Shown: positions 28,198-38,109, counted from the stretch's first letter. The stretch: 64,000 bases of DNA from Salinibacillus xinjiangensis (GCF_009649735.1 NZ_WJNH01000001.1:515077-579076); one strand, 5' to 3'. The notes: generated by a model from the sequence alone, not told the origin. Numbers and translations: made by a program.

Positions 28198-28212
28198 TGA
28201 GAACGTTTATCA
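28198..28212. promoter_or_regulatory. Fur-like operator between yutI and yuzD
   Basis: TGAGAACGTTTATCA matches the 7-1-7 Fur box TGATAATnATTATCA at 11 of 14 specified positions. It lies between two divergent genes, one an Fe-S carrier. The match is moderate. Confidence 0.35.
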
Positions 28213-28281
28213 TTTTATCTTTTCTAAAACATTTTGTAAAATGTAATATATAGACACATCAAACTTAGGGAGTGCTTGCTA

Positions 28282-28608
28282 ATGGGGAAACCAATTGATA
28301 TTACGGTTTATGGTGCAGATCAGATTTGTGCTAGCTGTGTAAATTTACCAAGCTCTAAGGATACGTATGAATGGTTACAGGCGGCCATTACACGAAAATA
28401 TGGGCAAGACCATATTAATTATGTCTACGTCGATATTTTTTCACCTCCAGAAAAAGAAAAGCATCAGCAATTTGCTCAAAGGGTTGTTGATGAAGAATTC
28501 TTTTACCCAGTTGTATTAGTGGATAATGAGGTAGCAGGGGAAGGGAACCCTAAATTAAAAACTATTTATCGTATGCTTGAAGCAAGAGGGTTAAACACAT
28601 TAGAATAG
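28282..28608 (+). CDS. yuzD: YuzD family thioredoxin-like protein (DUF1462)
   Basis: Protein of 108 residues with a thioredoxin-like start (DITVYGADQICASCVNLPS) carrying a CxxC pair near residues 15-18. It matches the DUF1462/YuzD family of unknown role; disulfide or metal chemistry is plausible. ATG 28282 is 9 nt after AGGGAG; the in-frame TTG at 28276 is too close to it. Confidence 0.87.
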   Translation: MGKPIDITVYGADQICASCVNLPSSKDTYEWLQAAITRKYGQDHINYVYVDIFSPPEKEKHQQFAQRVVDEEFFYPVVLVDNEVAGEGNPKLKTIYRMLEARGLNTLE

Positions 28609-28705
28609 ATTAAGCTTTATCTTTGGTGGAATATAACAATTATGATACTATTCATGCTTGATGGGAAGATTCCTCAAGAGCAACGTACTACTAGGAGTGA
28701 ATACG

Positions 28706-28942
28706 GTGAATCCAATAGTTGAATTTTGTGTAAATAACCTAGCAAGTGGATCCCAAAAAGCATTGGAAGAGTTAGAAAAGGATCCGGATCTTGATGTGAT
28801 AGAATATGGGTGTACAAGTCACTGTGGCATTTGTGCGATGTCACTGTTTGCAATCGTAAATGGAGAATGTGTGACAGCCGAAACGCCCGGAGAACTTGTC
28901 GAAAATGTGTATAAACATTTAGAAGAAAATCCTTTATTTTAA
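28706..28942 (+). CDS. yuzB: DUF1450 protein YuzB
   Basis: Small protein of 78 residues matching YuzB/DUF1450. It contains [11 protein letters not shown] at the start and [20 protein letters not shown] with three cysteines in the middle, a thioredoxin-like or ferredoxin-like pattern suggesting metal or thiol chemistry. Start GTG 28706 has TAGGAGTG upstream and gives the family N-terminus MNPIVEFC. Upstream in-frame starts are unsupported. Confidence 0.87.
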   Translation: MNPIVEFCVNNLASGSQKALEELEKDPDLDVIEYGCTSHCGICAMSLFAIVNGECVTAETPGELVENVYKHLEENPLF

Positions 28943-28980
28943 GGTGAAGATTGAAGTGCAGATGATGGGGGCGTGGCAGG

Positions 28981-29832
28981 GTGAACATCGAATTTACCAA
29001 AATGCATGGTTTAGGTAACAATTATATTTATGTGAATACTTTTGAGGTAAACCTACCAGAAGAGGACTTAGCCAAAATTGCAATTGATGTTTCAAATGTA
29101 TATACCGGCATTGGTTCGGATGGTTTAATATTAATTACACCATCCGATCAAGCTGATGTAGGGATGAGAATTTTTAATAAGGACGGTTCAGAGGGCAAAA
29201 ATTGCGGCAATGGATTAAGATGTGTGGCTAAATACGCTTATGAACATCAAATCGTGAATGAAACGAGCTTCAAGATAGAAACCAAAGCTGGACTTGTGGA
29301 AGCGCATGTAGAGGTTAAGAGTGACATTGTTCAATCCATTACTGTTGATATGGGTATGCCTGAATTGGTTCGAAGTAAAATTCCAATGAAAGGCCCAGAA
29401 CAACAGAAAGTAGTGGCGGAACCCTTTTCCGTTGAAGGAGTGGACCTTCGCCTAACAGCTGTTTCGATGGGCAATCCGCATGCTGTATTTATGGTGGATG
29501 ATATCGAAAAGAGTCCACTGTATGAGTTAGGCCCTAAGATTTCGACAGATGAACGTTTTCCGGAGGGTGTCAACTGTGAATTTATTGAGGTCCTGAATCC
29601 AAATGAACTGAATTTCCGTGTTTGGGAAAGAGGTTCCGGGGTGACACAGGCGTGTGGTACTGGAGCTTGTGCAGCTGTTGTAGCGTCTATTTTAAATGGA
29701 TATAGTCCCAAAACTGAAGATGTTTGTGTCCACTTAAGTGGCGGTGATCTCTGGATCAAATGGGCTGATGACGGGCATGTCTGGATGACTGGACCTGCAG
29801 TGACAGTTGCAAAGGGAAGATATTATTTGTGA
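28981..29832 (+). CDS. dapF: Diaminopimelate epimerase DapF
   Basis: Cofactor-free epimerase (283 residues) converting LL- to meso-diaminopimelate for lysine and cell-wall synthesis. The two catalytic cysteines are in [10 protein letters not shown] (near 77) and in [11 protein letters not shown] (near 225), and the N-terminal motif is [11 protein letters not shown]. Start GTG 28981. The neighbouring L-box unit does not include it. Confidence 0.96.
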   Translation: MNIEFTKMHGLGNNYIYVNTFEVNLPEEDLAKIAIDVSNVYTGIGSDGLILITPSDQADVGMRIFNKDGSEGKNCGNGLRCVAKYAYEHQIVNETSFKIETKAGLVEAHVEVKSDIVQSITVDMGMPELVRSKIPMKGPEQQKVVAEPFSVEGVDLRLTAVSMGNPHAVFMVDDIEKSPLYELGPKISTDERFPEGVNCEFIEVLNPNELNFRVWERGSGVTQACGTGACAAVVASILNGYSPKTEDVCVHLSGGDLWIKWADDGHVWMTGPAVTVAKGRYYL

Positions 29833-29901
29833 AATCGCAGTTTGGAAAATTGAACTCATGATTAAATCTTAGTATACTGTTATGAAAGGAGGTTGGGTAA
29901 G

Positions 29902-30258
29902 ATGTCTTTAACAATCACTGAAAATGCAAAACTACAAATCCATGAGATGATGAAGGATGAGGATCAAGAGAGCGTACATCTTCGTTTTGGCGTAAAAGGT
30001 GGAGGCTGTAGTGGATTATCCTATGCATTAGGATTTGATTATGACGTATCTGATTCAGATGAAACTATGGATGTAAATGGTATTCCGGTAGCCATACGGA
30101 AGGAAGACCTACCGATTGTAGAAGGGACTACCATTGATTTTAAACAAAATATGATGGGTGGCGGATTTACAATCGATAATCCGAACGCAATTGTTTCCTG
30201 TGGCTGTGGTTCATCATTTAAAACAGCAACGAATGCAGGAAAACCGGAAAATTGTTAA
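29902..30258 (+). CDS. yutM: A-type iron-sulfur carrier (ErpA/HesB family) YutM
   Basis: HesB/IscA-type Fe-S carrier of 118 residues. The three conserved cysteines are in KGGGCSGLSYAL (about 33) and SCGCGSSF (about 104-106). It transfers clusters from SUF to client enzymes. ATG 29902 is chosen over the in-frame TTG 29893, which directly follows AAAGGAGG. It is followed by a terminator. Confidence 0.93.
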   Translation: MSLTITENAKLQIHEMMKDEDQESVHLRFGVKGGGCSGLSYALGFDYDVSDSDETMDVNGIPVAIRKEDLPIVEGTTIDFKQNMMGGGFTIDNPNAIVSCGCGSSFKTATNAGKPENC

Positions 30259-30270
30259 TGAATAAAGTAA

Positions 30271-30331
30271 TAGGGTGCCAGGCAATGATCGAATGAATAG
30301 CTTATTCGATGACTACCTAGCACCCTATTTT
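30271..30331 (+). terminator. Terminator after yutM
   Basis: TAGGGTGC pairs with GCACCCTA enclosing an ATCGAAT/ATTCGAT stem, then T5. Confidence 0.82.
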
Positions 30332-30335
30332 TGTT

Positions 30336-30374
30336 ATAAAAAAGAGCTGCCTCTTCCCTGAGAACAGCTCTTTC
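30336..30374 (-). terminator. Terminator after yumC
   Basis: On the minus strand AAAGAGCTG pairs with CAGCTCTTT and is followed by T-rich sequence. Confidence 0.82.
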
Positions 30375-30378
30375 CATT

Positions 30379-31368
30379 TTATTGTGGAAACATGCTTGTA
30401 GAATGCTTTGGTTGTGTTTTAGCTTCTGGATCAATATATGTTTTTGCATTGTTAACAGCTGTTGGACCTTCACCAAATCCGGATGCAATCAGTTTAACCT
30501 TACCTGGATAGGTACAAATGTCCCCAGCAGCATAAATTCCGGGAATATTGGTTTCCATTTTGGAATTAACTACTATGCTATTTTTTTCAATTTCTAGGTT
30601 CCAATCTTTGATGGGACCTAGTGAAGAGACAAAACCGTAGTTGACAATCAAATCATCAACTGGGACTTCTGTAGTTTCTTCTTCTTTTACTTTTTGTAAG
30701 ACAACCTTCTCAATTTTCTCATCCCCGATTAATTCAGTTGGAACATATGGTGTCTTTATGTCAACAGAAGAATTCATTAATTGTTCTACACTATGTTCAT
30801 GAGCACGGAACTTATCACGGCGGTGAACAAGGGTTACTTTTTTCGCAATTGGTTCTAGCATTAATGACCAGTCTACTGCAGAGTCCCCACCACCTAAAAT
30901 CATGACTTCTTTGTCCTTGAAGGCATTCATATTTGAAACATGGTAGTGAAGGTTAGTGTCTTCGTATTTTTCCGTATCCTCTATGCGTAAACGGCGTGGT
31001 TGGAATGCGCCATTACCAGCTGTAATAATGATGGTTTTGGTGTAGTGCTCACCTTTATCCGTTTTGATTTTAAAGGATTCATCCTCTAATCTTTCAACCT
31101 CTTTAACAGATTGACTTAAAACAATTTCAGGATCAAACTGACCAGCCTGTTCCATTAAGTCATCGACCAACTTTTGGGCACGTACTTTAGGAAAACCGGC
31201 AACATCATAAATATATTTTTCTGGATATAAAGCGGATAATTGACCACCTACATGGGGTAAACTTTCGATTATCTTCACGCTAGCTTGACGCATACCTCCG
31301 TAAAATGCTGTGAAAAGTCCAACTGGACCAGCACCAATGATTGTAATATCATATACTTTTTCTGACAT
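30379..31368 (-). CDS. yumC: Ferredoxin/flavodoxin-NADP+ reductase YumC
   Basis: Thioredoxin-reductase-like FAD protein of 329 residues without the redox CxxC pair, the hallmark of the type 2 ferredoxin-NADP+ reductases. The FAD loop GAGPVGLF is near 12-19, the NADPH loop GGGDSAVDW near 160, and the C-terminal FAD motif [22 protein letters not shown] near 285. ATG 31368 follows GGGGGA; the ORF is open five codons upstream. Divergent from the NADH dehydrogenase gene. Confidence 0.93.
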   Translation of the reverse strand: MSEKVYDITIIGAGPVGLFTAFYGGMRQASVKIIESLPHVGGQLSALYPEKYIYDVAGFPKVRAQKLVDDLMEQAGQFDPEIVLSQSVKEVERLEDESFKIKTDKGEHYTKTIIITAGNGAFQPRRLRIEDTEKYEDTNLHYHVSNMNAFKDKEVMILGGGDSAVDWSLMLEPIAKKVTLVHRRDKFRAHEHSVEQLMNSSVDIKTPYVPTELIGDEKIEKVVLQKVKEEETTEVPVDDLIVNYGFVSSLGPIKDWNLEIEKNSIVVNSKMETNIPGIYAAGDICTYPGKVKLIASGFGEGPTAVNNAKTYIDPEAKTQPKHSTSMFPQ

Positions 31369-31683
31369 AATTAAATCCCCCAATCTGTATTTCTATATAT
31401 CAAATAAAACTGTAAGTTCATAAGTCATTTATAATAGTTACATACTACCATTACATAAAGATACACCTTATTTATTGTAGCATATAGTTCAATATTATGA
31501 AGTGATATGAATCAATATTAAAGTATTCATAGATAAATCCAAAAAAGTCATAATAGTCTAAAAAGTGCAAAAAATAGTATTGGGGTTGAAAATACAAAGG
31601 AAAAGTTCTATCATTGTCAGTGGTATGATTATAATAATCTTGTGACATTTTACCACTGCAATTATCCATTATATTATCTACAT

Positions 31684-31701
31684 AAGTGAATTTAGTCACA
31701 A
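31684..31701. promoter_or_regulatory. Candidate Rex operator upstream of the NADH dehydrogenase gene
   Basis: AAGTGAATTTAGTCACAA matches the Rex consensus TTGTGAAwwwwTTCACAA at 15 of 18 positions, 55 nt before the gene. Rex represses respiratory NADH dehydrogenase genes at low NADH in Gram-positives. The 387-nt divergent region otherwise shows only AT-rich sequence. Confidence 0.5.
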
Positions 31702-31755
31702 ACTCTGTATTAAACTAATTGTATACGTCAAAAATCTCAAATGGAAGTGATAAAG

Positions 31756-32976
31756 ATGAAAAAACCTAGAATTGTCATTTTGGGGGCAGGTTATGGTGGA
31801 ATCATGACCACTGTTAAATTGCAAAAAATGGTGGGTACAAATGAGGTAGACATTACCCTTGTTAATAAACATGATTATCATTACCAAACTACTTGGCTAC
31901 ATGAGAATTCTGCTGGAACCATACATCAAGATCAAACAAGAATTCCGATTAAAGATGTAGTGGATTTTAATAAAGTAAATTTTGTACAAGATACAGTTGT
32001 TTCTATTGATCCAAAAGCCCAAAAGGTGCAGCTAGAAGACGGAGAGCTAGAATATGACTATTTAGTCGTAGCACTAGGATTCGAAACGGCTACTTTTGGA
32101 ATTAAGGGTCTTGAAGAACATGCTTTCAATATCACTAATATTAACAATGCTCGTTTAATTCGTGATCATATTGAATACAATTTTGCTCGTTTTAATAATG
32201 AACCAGGAGATCGTGAAGACTTAATTACAATTGTCATTGGTGGCGCTGGTTTTACCGGGATCGAGTTTGCTGGTGAAATCGCAAACCGTGTACCTGAGCT
32301 ATGCAAGGAATATGATGTTGACCGTGATAAAGTTCGCATCATTACGGTAGAAGCGGGTCCAAGTGCGCTACCCGGATTCGATCCAGAATTAGTCGAATAT
32401 GCCATGAACCGTCTTGAAGCAAAAGGCGTTGAATTTATGGTTGGAACGCCAATTAAGGAAGCAACAGTAGATGGTGTTGTTGTTGAGCGTGATGGTCAAG
32501 AGGAAGAAATTAAAACGAAGAACTTTATTTGGGCAGCAGGTGTAAAAGCTAATTCCATTGTTGAACAATCCGGCTTCGAAGTAAACCGTGGTAAAGTTGA
32601 AGTACGTGATGATCTACGCGCACCTGATTATGATAATGTGATTGTTGTTGGGGATTGTTCCTTAATTATGAATGAGGAAACAGGTCGCCCGTACCCACCA
32701 ACAGCACAAAATGCTATCCAACAATCAGCTGTAGCAGCTCATAACATAAAGGAACTTGCACGTGGTGGCAATGACCTACAAACTTATGAGTTTAACAACA
32801 TGGGTACAGTAGCTTCTCTAGGTCATGATGATGCTATGGGTGTTGTGTTCGGCGATAAAAAACTATTTGGTTGGTCAGCATCCGTGATGAAAAAGGTCAT
32901 TGATAACCGCTATCTGTTAAAGCTAGGCGGAATCGGATTACTACTTAAAAAAGGTAAATTTAACATTTTTCACTAA
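31756..32976 (+). CDS. yumB: Type II NADH dehydrogenase (YumB-like)
   Basis: Single-subunit NADH:quinone oxidoreductase type flavoprotein, 406 residues. FAD loop [11 protein letters not shown] near 8-18, NADH loop [15 protein letters not shown] near 163-177, second FAD motif VVGDCSLI near 302. The C-terminal amphipathic, basic end ([12 protein letters not shown]) is typical for membrane attachment. ATG 31756 is preferred to ATG 31741 because GGAAGTGA lies between them. The quinone would be the menaquinone made by the men genes in this window. Confidence 0.92.
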   Translation: MKKPRIVILGAGYGGIMTTVKLQKMVGTNEVDITLVNKHDYHYQTTWLHENSAGTIHQDQTRIPIKDVVDFNKVNFVQDTVVSIDPKAQKVQLEDGELEYDYLVVALGFETATFGIKGLEEHAFNITNINNARLIRDHIEYNFARFNNEPGDREDLITIVIGGAGFTGIEFAGEIANRVPELCKEYDVDRDKVRIITVEAGPSALPGFDPELVEYAMNRLEAKGVEFMVGTPIKEATVDGVVVERDGQEEEIKTKNFIWAAGVKANSIVEQSGFEVNRGKVEVRDDLRAPDYDNVIVVGDCSLIMNEETGRPYPPTAQNAIQQSAVAAHNIKELARGGNDLQTYEFNNMGTVASLGHDDAMGVVFGDKKLFGWSASVMKKVIDNRYLLKLGGIGLLLKKGKFNIFH

Positions 32977-33001
32977 GTGACAACTAATAAGGTTATTAGA
33001 G

Positions 33002-33038
33002 AATAGCAAAGGCTATAAGGTGCCTTTGCTATTTTTCT
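33002..33038 (+). terminator. Terminator after yumB
   Basis: AATAGCAAAGGC pairs with GCCTTTGCTATT, followed by T5. Confidence 0.87.
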
Positions 33039-33088
33039 GTGATATCTTAATACTATAATTAGGTTCGAATTACTGATGGGGGATTTTC

Positions 33089-33406
33089 ATGAATATTTTA
33101 CACTTGTTTGTCGGATCACTCTTGTTTTTCGTTTTATTTTTTGGCATTTCCTTTATTCTAAATATGTTATTACGAAAAACTTGGGTAATGTCTTTCGTCT
33201 ACCCAATTATTGTTATTTTAATCGTAGATAATTTTCCTTTTAGCCGCTATTTTACCGATACAGGTGAGGCATTCCAGCAATTAGGCACAAATTTAATTCA
33301 CCTCAAAATGGTGGATATTGTTTTTCTATCGATGGGCTTAGTGGGAACCATTGTCTCAGGGATTGTAATCAAAACCCTTAGATCTAAGGGCTATCAAATG
33401 TTTTAA
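33089..33406 (+). CDS. yuiB: Membrane protein YuiB
   Basis: Membrane protein of 105 residues with three predicted helices (about 8-28, 33-50, 75-95). Position between the NADH dehydrogenase and the yuiC/pepA genes, size and topology match B. subtilis YuiB. Function unknown. GGGGGA lies upstream of the ATG. Confidence 0.8.
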   Translation: MNILHLFVGSLLFFVLFFGISFILNMLLRKTWVMSFVYPIIVILIVDNFPFSRYFTDTGEAFQQLGTNLIHLKMVDIVFLSMGLVGTIVSGIVIKTLRSKGYQMF

Positions 33407-33451
33407 AAAGGCTTAGTAAACATTGTATTTTATACTTTGCATTAGATAGTA

Positions 33452-33773
33452 GATAGAAAATGCGACATACCACTGCTGCGCTGAGGTTCTTTAGCTCGAC
33501 ATTAATACACGCGTAATGAGATATCCAATACGTACAATGTAAAAAGAGTGAAATACGCGTTATAGGTACTAATGACAAGCGAAATATCAGCGGAAACAGA
33601 AATACGGTCGTTATGAATCGCTCATGACACCCGTTTTTGGCTACTTGTTGTTTTTTCGGTCGTCATGACTCACTCATGAAAATCGAAAAAATACTGCTGA
33701 AACGTTAAACATGCACTCATCATCTGAACTTTGCGAGTCTTAAAGCTTTTTAATTACGTCGCATTTTATATCT
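33452..33773. repeat. MITE-like intergenic element, copy B
   Basis: Ends GATAGAAAATGCGACATA (33452-33469) and TACGTCGCATTTTATATC (from 33755) are inverted repeats. GCACTCATCAT near the right end is shared with copies A and C. The interior has a direct repeat around CGCTCATGACACC and CACTCATGA and no ORF of note. It fills most of the 484-nt gap between yuiB and yuiC. Confidence 0.68.
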
Positions 33774-33890
33774 TTTTAGTCAAAAACAAGCGTTTAAAAC
33801 CAACAAGAATACCGCTTTTCTCCATTTTTATATACCTTTTTGTATAAAAATCTTATAACTGGCAATGATGACATCGAGAGAGGTGTTATC

Positions 33891-34583
33891 ATGAAAAGTA
33901 AGATTTTAAGAGGAACATTGATGGGGATCTTGATTTTAGGTGCTTTGTTTACCACCTATACAGCAATCTCAAATGTGACAGCAAAGGACTTAAAGTCTTG
34001 GTTTCAAAACGGGGAAACAAATGAAGTCTCAGCTTCGTTAAAACAAGAAGAACATAAGGTGAAAGAATCAGAGCTCGAAAAAAAAGATTTAAAAGAGTTA
34101 AAGCCAAGTAAAAGATATGTATCAAGTCAGGAAGTCAATGCGCCAGAAAGCTTAGAGGATGCGATAGATTTATCCCAATATCCTACTGAAACGGTTGTAG
34201 CTACTGGTTATACAGCAGGCCCTGAATCAACTGGAAAAAATCCTGATCATCATCTATATGGTGTCACCTATTCGGGTGTAAAGGTTCGACGAGATTTATA
34301 TTCTACAATTGCCGCCGATTTAAATAAGTTTCCGATTGGAACGATACTCTATATTCCTGACTATGGTTATGGTGTGGTCGCTGATAAGGGTGGGGCAATT
34401 AAAGGAAATAAAATTGACTTGTACTATGAAACCGTAGATGATGTGTATAAAAATTGGGGTAAAAAAGAAGTAGAGGTTTATATAGTTGAAAAAGGTGATG
34501 GAACATTAACTACTGAACAACTAATGAAATTAAATGAAAACGAAGCGTTACAGGTGTTTCGAGAAAAAATATTAGCAAATTAA
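33891..34583 (+). CDS. yuiC: 3D-domain protein YuiC
   Basis: Protein of 230 residues: an N-terminal signal anchor (about 5-27), a charged Glu/Lys-rich linker, and a C-terminal 3D (three-Asp) domain with [20 protein letters not shown] and IDLYYE, the aspartates of the Stp/MltA-like catalytic site. YuiC is a muralytic stationary-phase survival type protein, cleaving glycan strands at the cell surface. ATG 33891 follows AGAGGTG; the open frame upstream lacks a site. Confidence 0.9.
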   Translation: MKSKILRGTLMGILILGALFTTYTAISNVTAKDLKSWFQNGETNEVSASLKQEEHKVKESELEKKDLKELKPSKRYVSSQEVNAPESLEDAIDLSQYPTETVVATGYTAGPESTGKNPDHHLYGVTYSGVKVRRDLYSTIAADLNKFPIGTILYIPDYGYGVVADKGGAIKGNKIDLYYETVDDVYKNWGKKEVEVYIVEKGDGTLTTEQLMKLNENEALQVFREKILAN

Positions 34584-34585
34584 GT

Positions 34586-34616
34586 AGGCCTTAAGAAAGG
34601 GCCTCTTTTTTTTTGG
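34586..34616 (+). terminator. Terminator after yuiC
   Basis: AGGCC and GGCCT form a short GC stem followed by a long T-run. Confidence 0.75.
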
Positions 34617-34697
34617 TTTAATAGAGCCTAAAGTTAACAAAAATAATATCTAATTATTTCGAAATTCGTTATAATTAACATGGAGGTGTACATAATT

Positions 34698-36176
34698 ATG
34701 TTTACAATCAGTCAAGCTAACATCACAGATGTTCAGACGAAAGCGTTGATTCTCGGTCTATATCAAGACCATCAAGAGTCATCTGAGCTTTTTAAGCAAC
34801 TAAACAATGTACTAGGACAAAGCTTAAAGGAGTATGAGAAGGCAGGAGATTTGTCTCTACAAAAGTGGAAGATAACGAAGATTTTCACCTTTAATCAAAT
34901 GAAGCCTGAACGCCTATACATAGTAGGTCTAGGAAAAGCTGCCAAAATGACCAAGAATGAACTGAAAAATATATTAGGTAAAAACTTTAAAACCTTGCAG
35001 CAGGACCAAATTAGAGAAGCTTCTATCCATCTAGATAGCTTTCAAATGAAGGAGATAAACGTAAAAACAGTAGCAGAGGTAGCTGCTGAGTCTATGGTGA
35101 TGGCTCAACATAAGCAATTGTCCTATAAAACAAAAGCAGCGAAGGAAAGCTCTATTACATCTTTAACAGTGTTAACAGAAAATAAGAATATTCAACCTTC
35201 CTTAGAAAAGGGGTATGCTTTAGGAAAGGGTGTCACAATAGCAAGGAATTTAACCCAATTGCCTGGGAACATTTTGACGGCTACGAAATTAGCTGAAAAA
35301 GCAAAGGAAATTGCTGAAACCTATGATATGGAATACGAGATTTTAGATCGAGAGGATATGGAGAACCTAGGTATGGGTGCTTTACTAGCTGTAAACCAAG
35401 GCTCCGTTGAACCACCCAAAATGATCGTCCTTAGTTATCAGGGCCTGGATGAGTGGAAGGATGCAACTGCTCTCATAGGTAAAGGTATTACCTTTGATAC
35501 TGGGGGATATTCCATTAAATCTAAGGACGGAATTGTAGGAATGAAAACCGATATGGGTGGAGCTGCGGCAGTACTTGGTGCAATGGAGACCATTGGAAGA
35601 ATGAAACCGAAGAAGAACGTACTAGCTGTCATTCCTTCTACTGATAATATGATTAGTGGTGGAGCATTTAAGCCTGATGATGTTATTACATCTCTTAGTG
35701 GAAAAACGATTGAGGTTCGAAATACGGATGCTGAAGGTAGACTAGCGTTGGCTGATGCTGTCACTTACGCAAAACGGTTTGAGGTTAGTGAAATTGTAGA
35801 TGTGGCGACCTTAACCGGTGGGGTTATTGTTGCCTTAGGAGATAAAGTAACAGGTGCTATGACCAATAATGATGAGTTCTTTAGTGAAGTGGAACAGGCA
35901 GCTCAATATGTAGGTGAGCCAATTTGGCAACTCCCATATACTGATCTATACAAAGAAGGCGTTAGAAAGAGTGATATTGCCGATTTAAATAACTCTCCAG
36001 GTCGAAAAGCGCATGCGGTCATGGCAGGAAGCTTTATTGGTGATTTTGCTGAGGATACGCCATGGGTGCACTTAGATATCGCAGGAACGGCAACAACCGA
36101 TTCTAATTATGAACTAGGTTCTAAGGGACCAACAGGTGTCATGTCGCGTACTTTAGCCCAGTTAATCTTACAATAA
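34698..36176 (+). CDS. pepA: Leucyl aminopeptidase (M17) PepA
   Basis: Two-metal aminopeptidase of the M17 family, 492 residues. The catalytic domain shows KGITFDTGGYSIK (metal Asp and Lys), the Gly-rich MKTDMGGAAAV and the family signature NTDAEGRLALADA. The N-terminal about 170 residues form the macrodomain-like part. ATG 34698 is 9 nt after GGAGGTG; the upstream ATG at 34680 precedes this site. Corresponds to B. subtilis yuiE by position. Confidence 0.95.
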   Translation: MFTISQANITDVQTKALILGLYQDHQESSELFKQLNNVLGQSLKEYEKAGDLSLQKWKITKIFTFNQMKPERLYIVGLGKAAKMTKNELKNILGKNFKTLQQDQIREASIHLDSFQMKEINVKTVAEVAAESMVMAQHKQLSYKTKAAKESSITSLTVLTENKNIQPSLEKGYALGKGVTIARNLTQLPGNILTATKLAEKAKEIAETYDMEYEILDREDMENLGMGALLAVNQGSVEPPKMIVLSYQGLDEWKDATALIGKGITFDTGGYSIKSKDGIVGMKTDMGGAAAVLGAMETIGRMKPKKNVLAVIPSTDNMISGGAFKPDDVITSLSGKTIEVRNTDAEGRLALADAVTYAKRFEVSEIVDVATLTGGVIVALGDKVTGAMTNNDEFFSEVEQAAQYVGEPIWQLPYTDLYKEGVRKSDIADLNNSPGRKAHAVMAGSFIGDFAEDTPWVHLDIAGTATTDSNYELGSKGPTGVMSRTLAQLILQ

Positions 36177-36179
36177 TCT

Positions 36180-36219
36180 AAAAGAGCGGTAGTCTAAGAA
36201 AATGGCTCCCGCTCTTTTA
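36180..36219. terminator. Terminator between pepA and bioY
   Basis: AAAGAGCGG and CCGCTCTTT pair between convergent genes; TTTT follows on the plus strand. Confidence 0.8.
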
Positions 36220-36222
36220 GGT

Positions 36223-36834
36223 CTAGGCTGTAAATGGTTTTATGGAAAACTGAACACGCTTGACTAAAACTCGCGCTAATGTGGCGACTAAGAAGGTTAA
36301 TCCGATATCTTTGATGAGGAATGGTAACATCATAGCCCATGCCGTTGTGTAAGATATGGATCCGCCTATCCATAAATTCAGGGCAAAATACATGTAGGTT
36401 GTACCAATCATATAATTACAAAACAGCCCTCCAAAGCTAGCTGTTACATATGTAGCAAATGTACTGGAATTGCGTTTTTCTAAAATCCAGCCTGAAACCC
36501 ATGCAACAAAAATAAATGATAAAATAAATCCGCCAGTTGGAGTAACAAGCTGAGCGACTCCGGCTTGCATTCCAGCAAATACAGGAACACCTATGATTCC
36601 AACAAGAGCATAAACTATCATTGAAAATGCTCCAAGTCTCTTACCTAACATCAAACCTGCCAATGTTGCAAAAAATGTTTGCAAAGTAATTTCAACTGTG
36701 GCCCCTGCAAATGTTACCTTCAAAAAAGGCAACCATACAACGATGTTGGCTCCGATGGCCATTAATCCTACAAATAATGCTCCGAGGGTCAAATCAATTG
36801 TACGGAAGCCTTTTTTTTGCTTTGTCAATTCCAT
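36223..36834 (-). CDS. bioY: Biotin transporter BioY
   Basis: Substrate-specific S component of the ECF biotin importer, about 203 residues with six helices. The family motif is seen in GLMLGKRLGAFSMIVYALVG and the GVPVFAGMQAG loop, near 60-95. It works with EcfA1A2T encoded elsewhere. ATG 36834 follows AAAGGAGC. The BirA operator and promoter upstream show biotin repression. Confidence 0.93.
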   Translation of the reverse strand: MELTKQKKGFRTIDLTLGALFVGLMAIGANIVVWLPFLKVTFAGATVEITLQTFFATLAGLMLGKRLGAFSMIVYALVGIIGVPVFAGMQAGVAQLVTPTGGFILSFIFVAWVSGWILEKRNSSTFATYVTASFGGLFCNYMIGTTYMYFALNLWIGGSISYTTAWAMMLPFLIKDIGLTFLVATLARVLVKRVQFSIKPFTA

Positions 36835-36852
36835 CACGCTCCTTTAAATACT

Positions 36853-36882
36853 ATCATAAGGTGGGAGCGGTTTTATTGTCAA
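36853..36882 (-). promoter_or_regulatory. Promoter of bioY
   Basis: Minus-strand TTGACA (36882-36877) and TATGAT (36858-36853) with an 18-bp spacer. The -35 box lies in the right half of the BirA operator. Confidence 0.78.
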
Positions 36883-36907
36883 CTTGTAATTTTTCGTGGT
36901 TAACAAT
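36875..36907 (-). promoter_or_regulatory. BirA (biotin repressor) operator
   Basis: Minus strand: ATTGTTAAC, 15-nt spacer, GTTGACAAT. The arms are inverted repeats with one mismatch and match the known BirA signal (TTGTAAAC, N14-15, GTTTACAA) in sequence and spacing. It overlaps the -35 box of bioY. Confidence 0.88.
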
Positions 36908-36913
36908 GAAGTG

Positions 36914-37288
36914 TTACCAATGTAAAGCCATAACTAGTTTACAGCAATCAATGTCCTTCGTTTTCGCAATCAGTGTAATGTCAATACCATCAGGATTGAA
37001 TTTTATTTCAACAGGATGGGCTAAATCTTCTTTTTCGATTAATTTTTTCACTGTTTCATGATCGGATTTTTGAGCGGCATCCATGACTTGATAAGCAAAT
37101 TCCTTGGAATTGGCAAAACGATCAATAATTTTATGAGCACTTTTCATTAAGGACTGAAACTCCGTTGCTGATTCTGTGAATTGGGTAGTGTCTACATTGG
37201 GATAAGGGTTTTGTCTTGGTAATGGATTAGGTAAATTGAAATGGGCTGGGATATAATATTGTGGTGGTAGAACATATATAGTCATCAT
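36914..37288 (-). CDS. Unknown protein with Pro-rich N-terminus
   Basis: Protein of 124 residues, not recognised. Residues 8-32 are rich in Pro, Tyr and Asn (LPPQYYIPAHFNLPNPLPRQ), like many spore-associated proteins. The rest is helical and charged (SAHKIIDRFANSKEFAYQVMDAAQKSD) with an ending that contains DCCKLV. An SD AAGGAGG precedes ATG ATG, so the start may be 37288 or 37285. It ends seven bases before the BirA operator region and reads toward bioY. Confidence 0.7.
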   Translation of the reverse strand: MMTIYVLPPQYYIPAHFNLPNPLPRQNPYPNVDTTQFTESATEFQSLMKSAHKIIDRFANSKEFAYQVMDAAQKSDHETVKKLIEKEDLAHPVEIKFNPDGIDITLIAKTKDIDCCKLVMALHW

Positions 37289-37360
37289 ATCAACCTCCTT
37301 GTCATTACTATATGAAGAAGAAAAATAGTTGTGTGACGACGGTTGAAAAAAATTACCAAA

Positions 37361-37391
37361 AAAAACACTGAGTAAACGAAGTACCCAGTGT
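37361..37391 (-). terminator. Terminator after deoD
   Basis: ACACTG pairs with CAGTGT with extended pairing GGTAC/GTTTAC around TTCG, followed by T8 on the minus strand. Confidence 0.82.
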
Positions 37392-37401
37392 GAAAGTTGG
37401 C

Positions 37402-38109
37402 TTATTTTAAGATGGCCTCAAGTGCTACCTCCATCATATCGTTAAAGGTAGTTTGTCTCTCTTGAGCTGTTGTTTCCTCACCCGTAATAATATGGTCACT
37501 GACCGTTAAAATGGACAATGCCTCACGATTGAATTTAGCAGCTAAGGTGTATAATGCTGTCGTTTCCATTTCAACGGCTAAGACATTATATTTCGCTAAT
37601 AAATTAAATAGTTCCATTGCATTATCTCGGTAAAAGCTATCACTTGTAAATACATTTCCAACTAAGGGCTTCAGATCCTTTTCCATACTCACATCATAAG
37701 CATCTTTTAAAAGGTTAAAGTTTGCAGTAGGAGAATAATCAATACCACCAAATGTCATGCGATTCATTTGGGAATCTGTTGTGGACGTAGAAGCTAAAAT
37801 CACATCTCGAACTTTAACATCCTCTTGAAGAGCTCCGCATGATCCTACTCGAATTAACTTTTGAACATCGTATTCCTGAATTAGTTCATTAACATAAATC
37901 GATATTGATGGAACACCCATGCCGGTCCCCTGTACAGAAATCCGTTCCCCTTTGTATGTACCAGTAAAGCCATACATGCCACGAACCTCATTGTAGCAAG
38001 TAACATCTTCTAAGTAAGTTTCAGCTATGTATTTAGCTCGGAGTGGATCCCCTGGCAGCAAAATCTTGTCTGCGATTTCTCCTTTTTTAGCACCTATATG
38101 AACACTCAT
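37402..38109 (-). CDS. deoD: Purine nucleoside phosphorylase DeoD
   Basis: High-molecular-weight (hexameric) purine nucleoside phosphorylase, 235 residues. Phosphate-binding residues lie in [14 protein letters not shown] (near 17), the family signature in [15 protein letters not shown] (near 64), the substrate Glu in [13 protein letters not shown] and the catalytic Asp in [13 protein letters not shown] 38109 follows TAGGAGG. Salvages purine (deoxy)nucleosides in the cytoplasm. Confidence 0.95.
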   Translation of the reverse strand: MSVHIGAKKGEIADKILLPGDPLRAKYIAETYLEDVTCYNEVRGMYGFTGTYKGERISVQGTGMGVPSISIYVNELIQEYDVQKLIRVGSCGALQEDVKVRDVILASTSTTDSQMNRMTFGGIDYSPTANFNLLKDAYDVSMEKDLKPLVGNVFTSDSFYRDNAMELFNLLAKYNVLAVEMETTALYTLAAKFNREALSILTVSDHIITGEETTAQERQTTFNDMMEVALEAILK

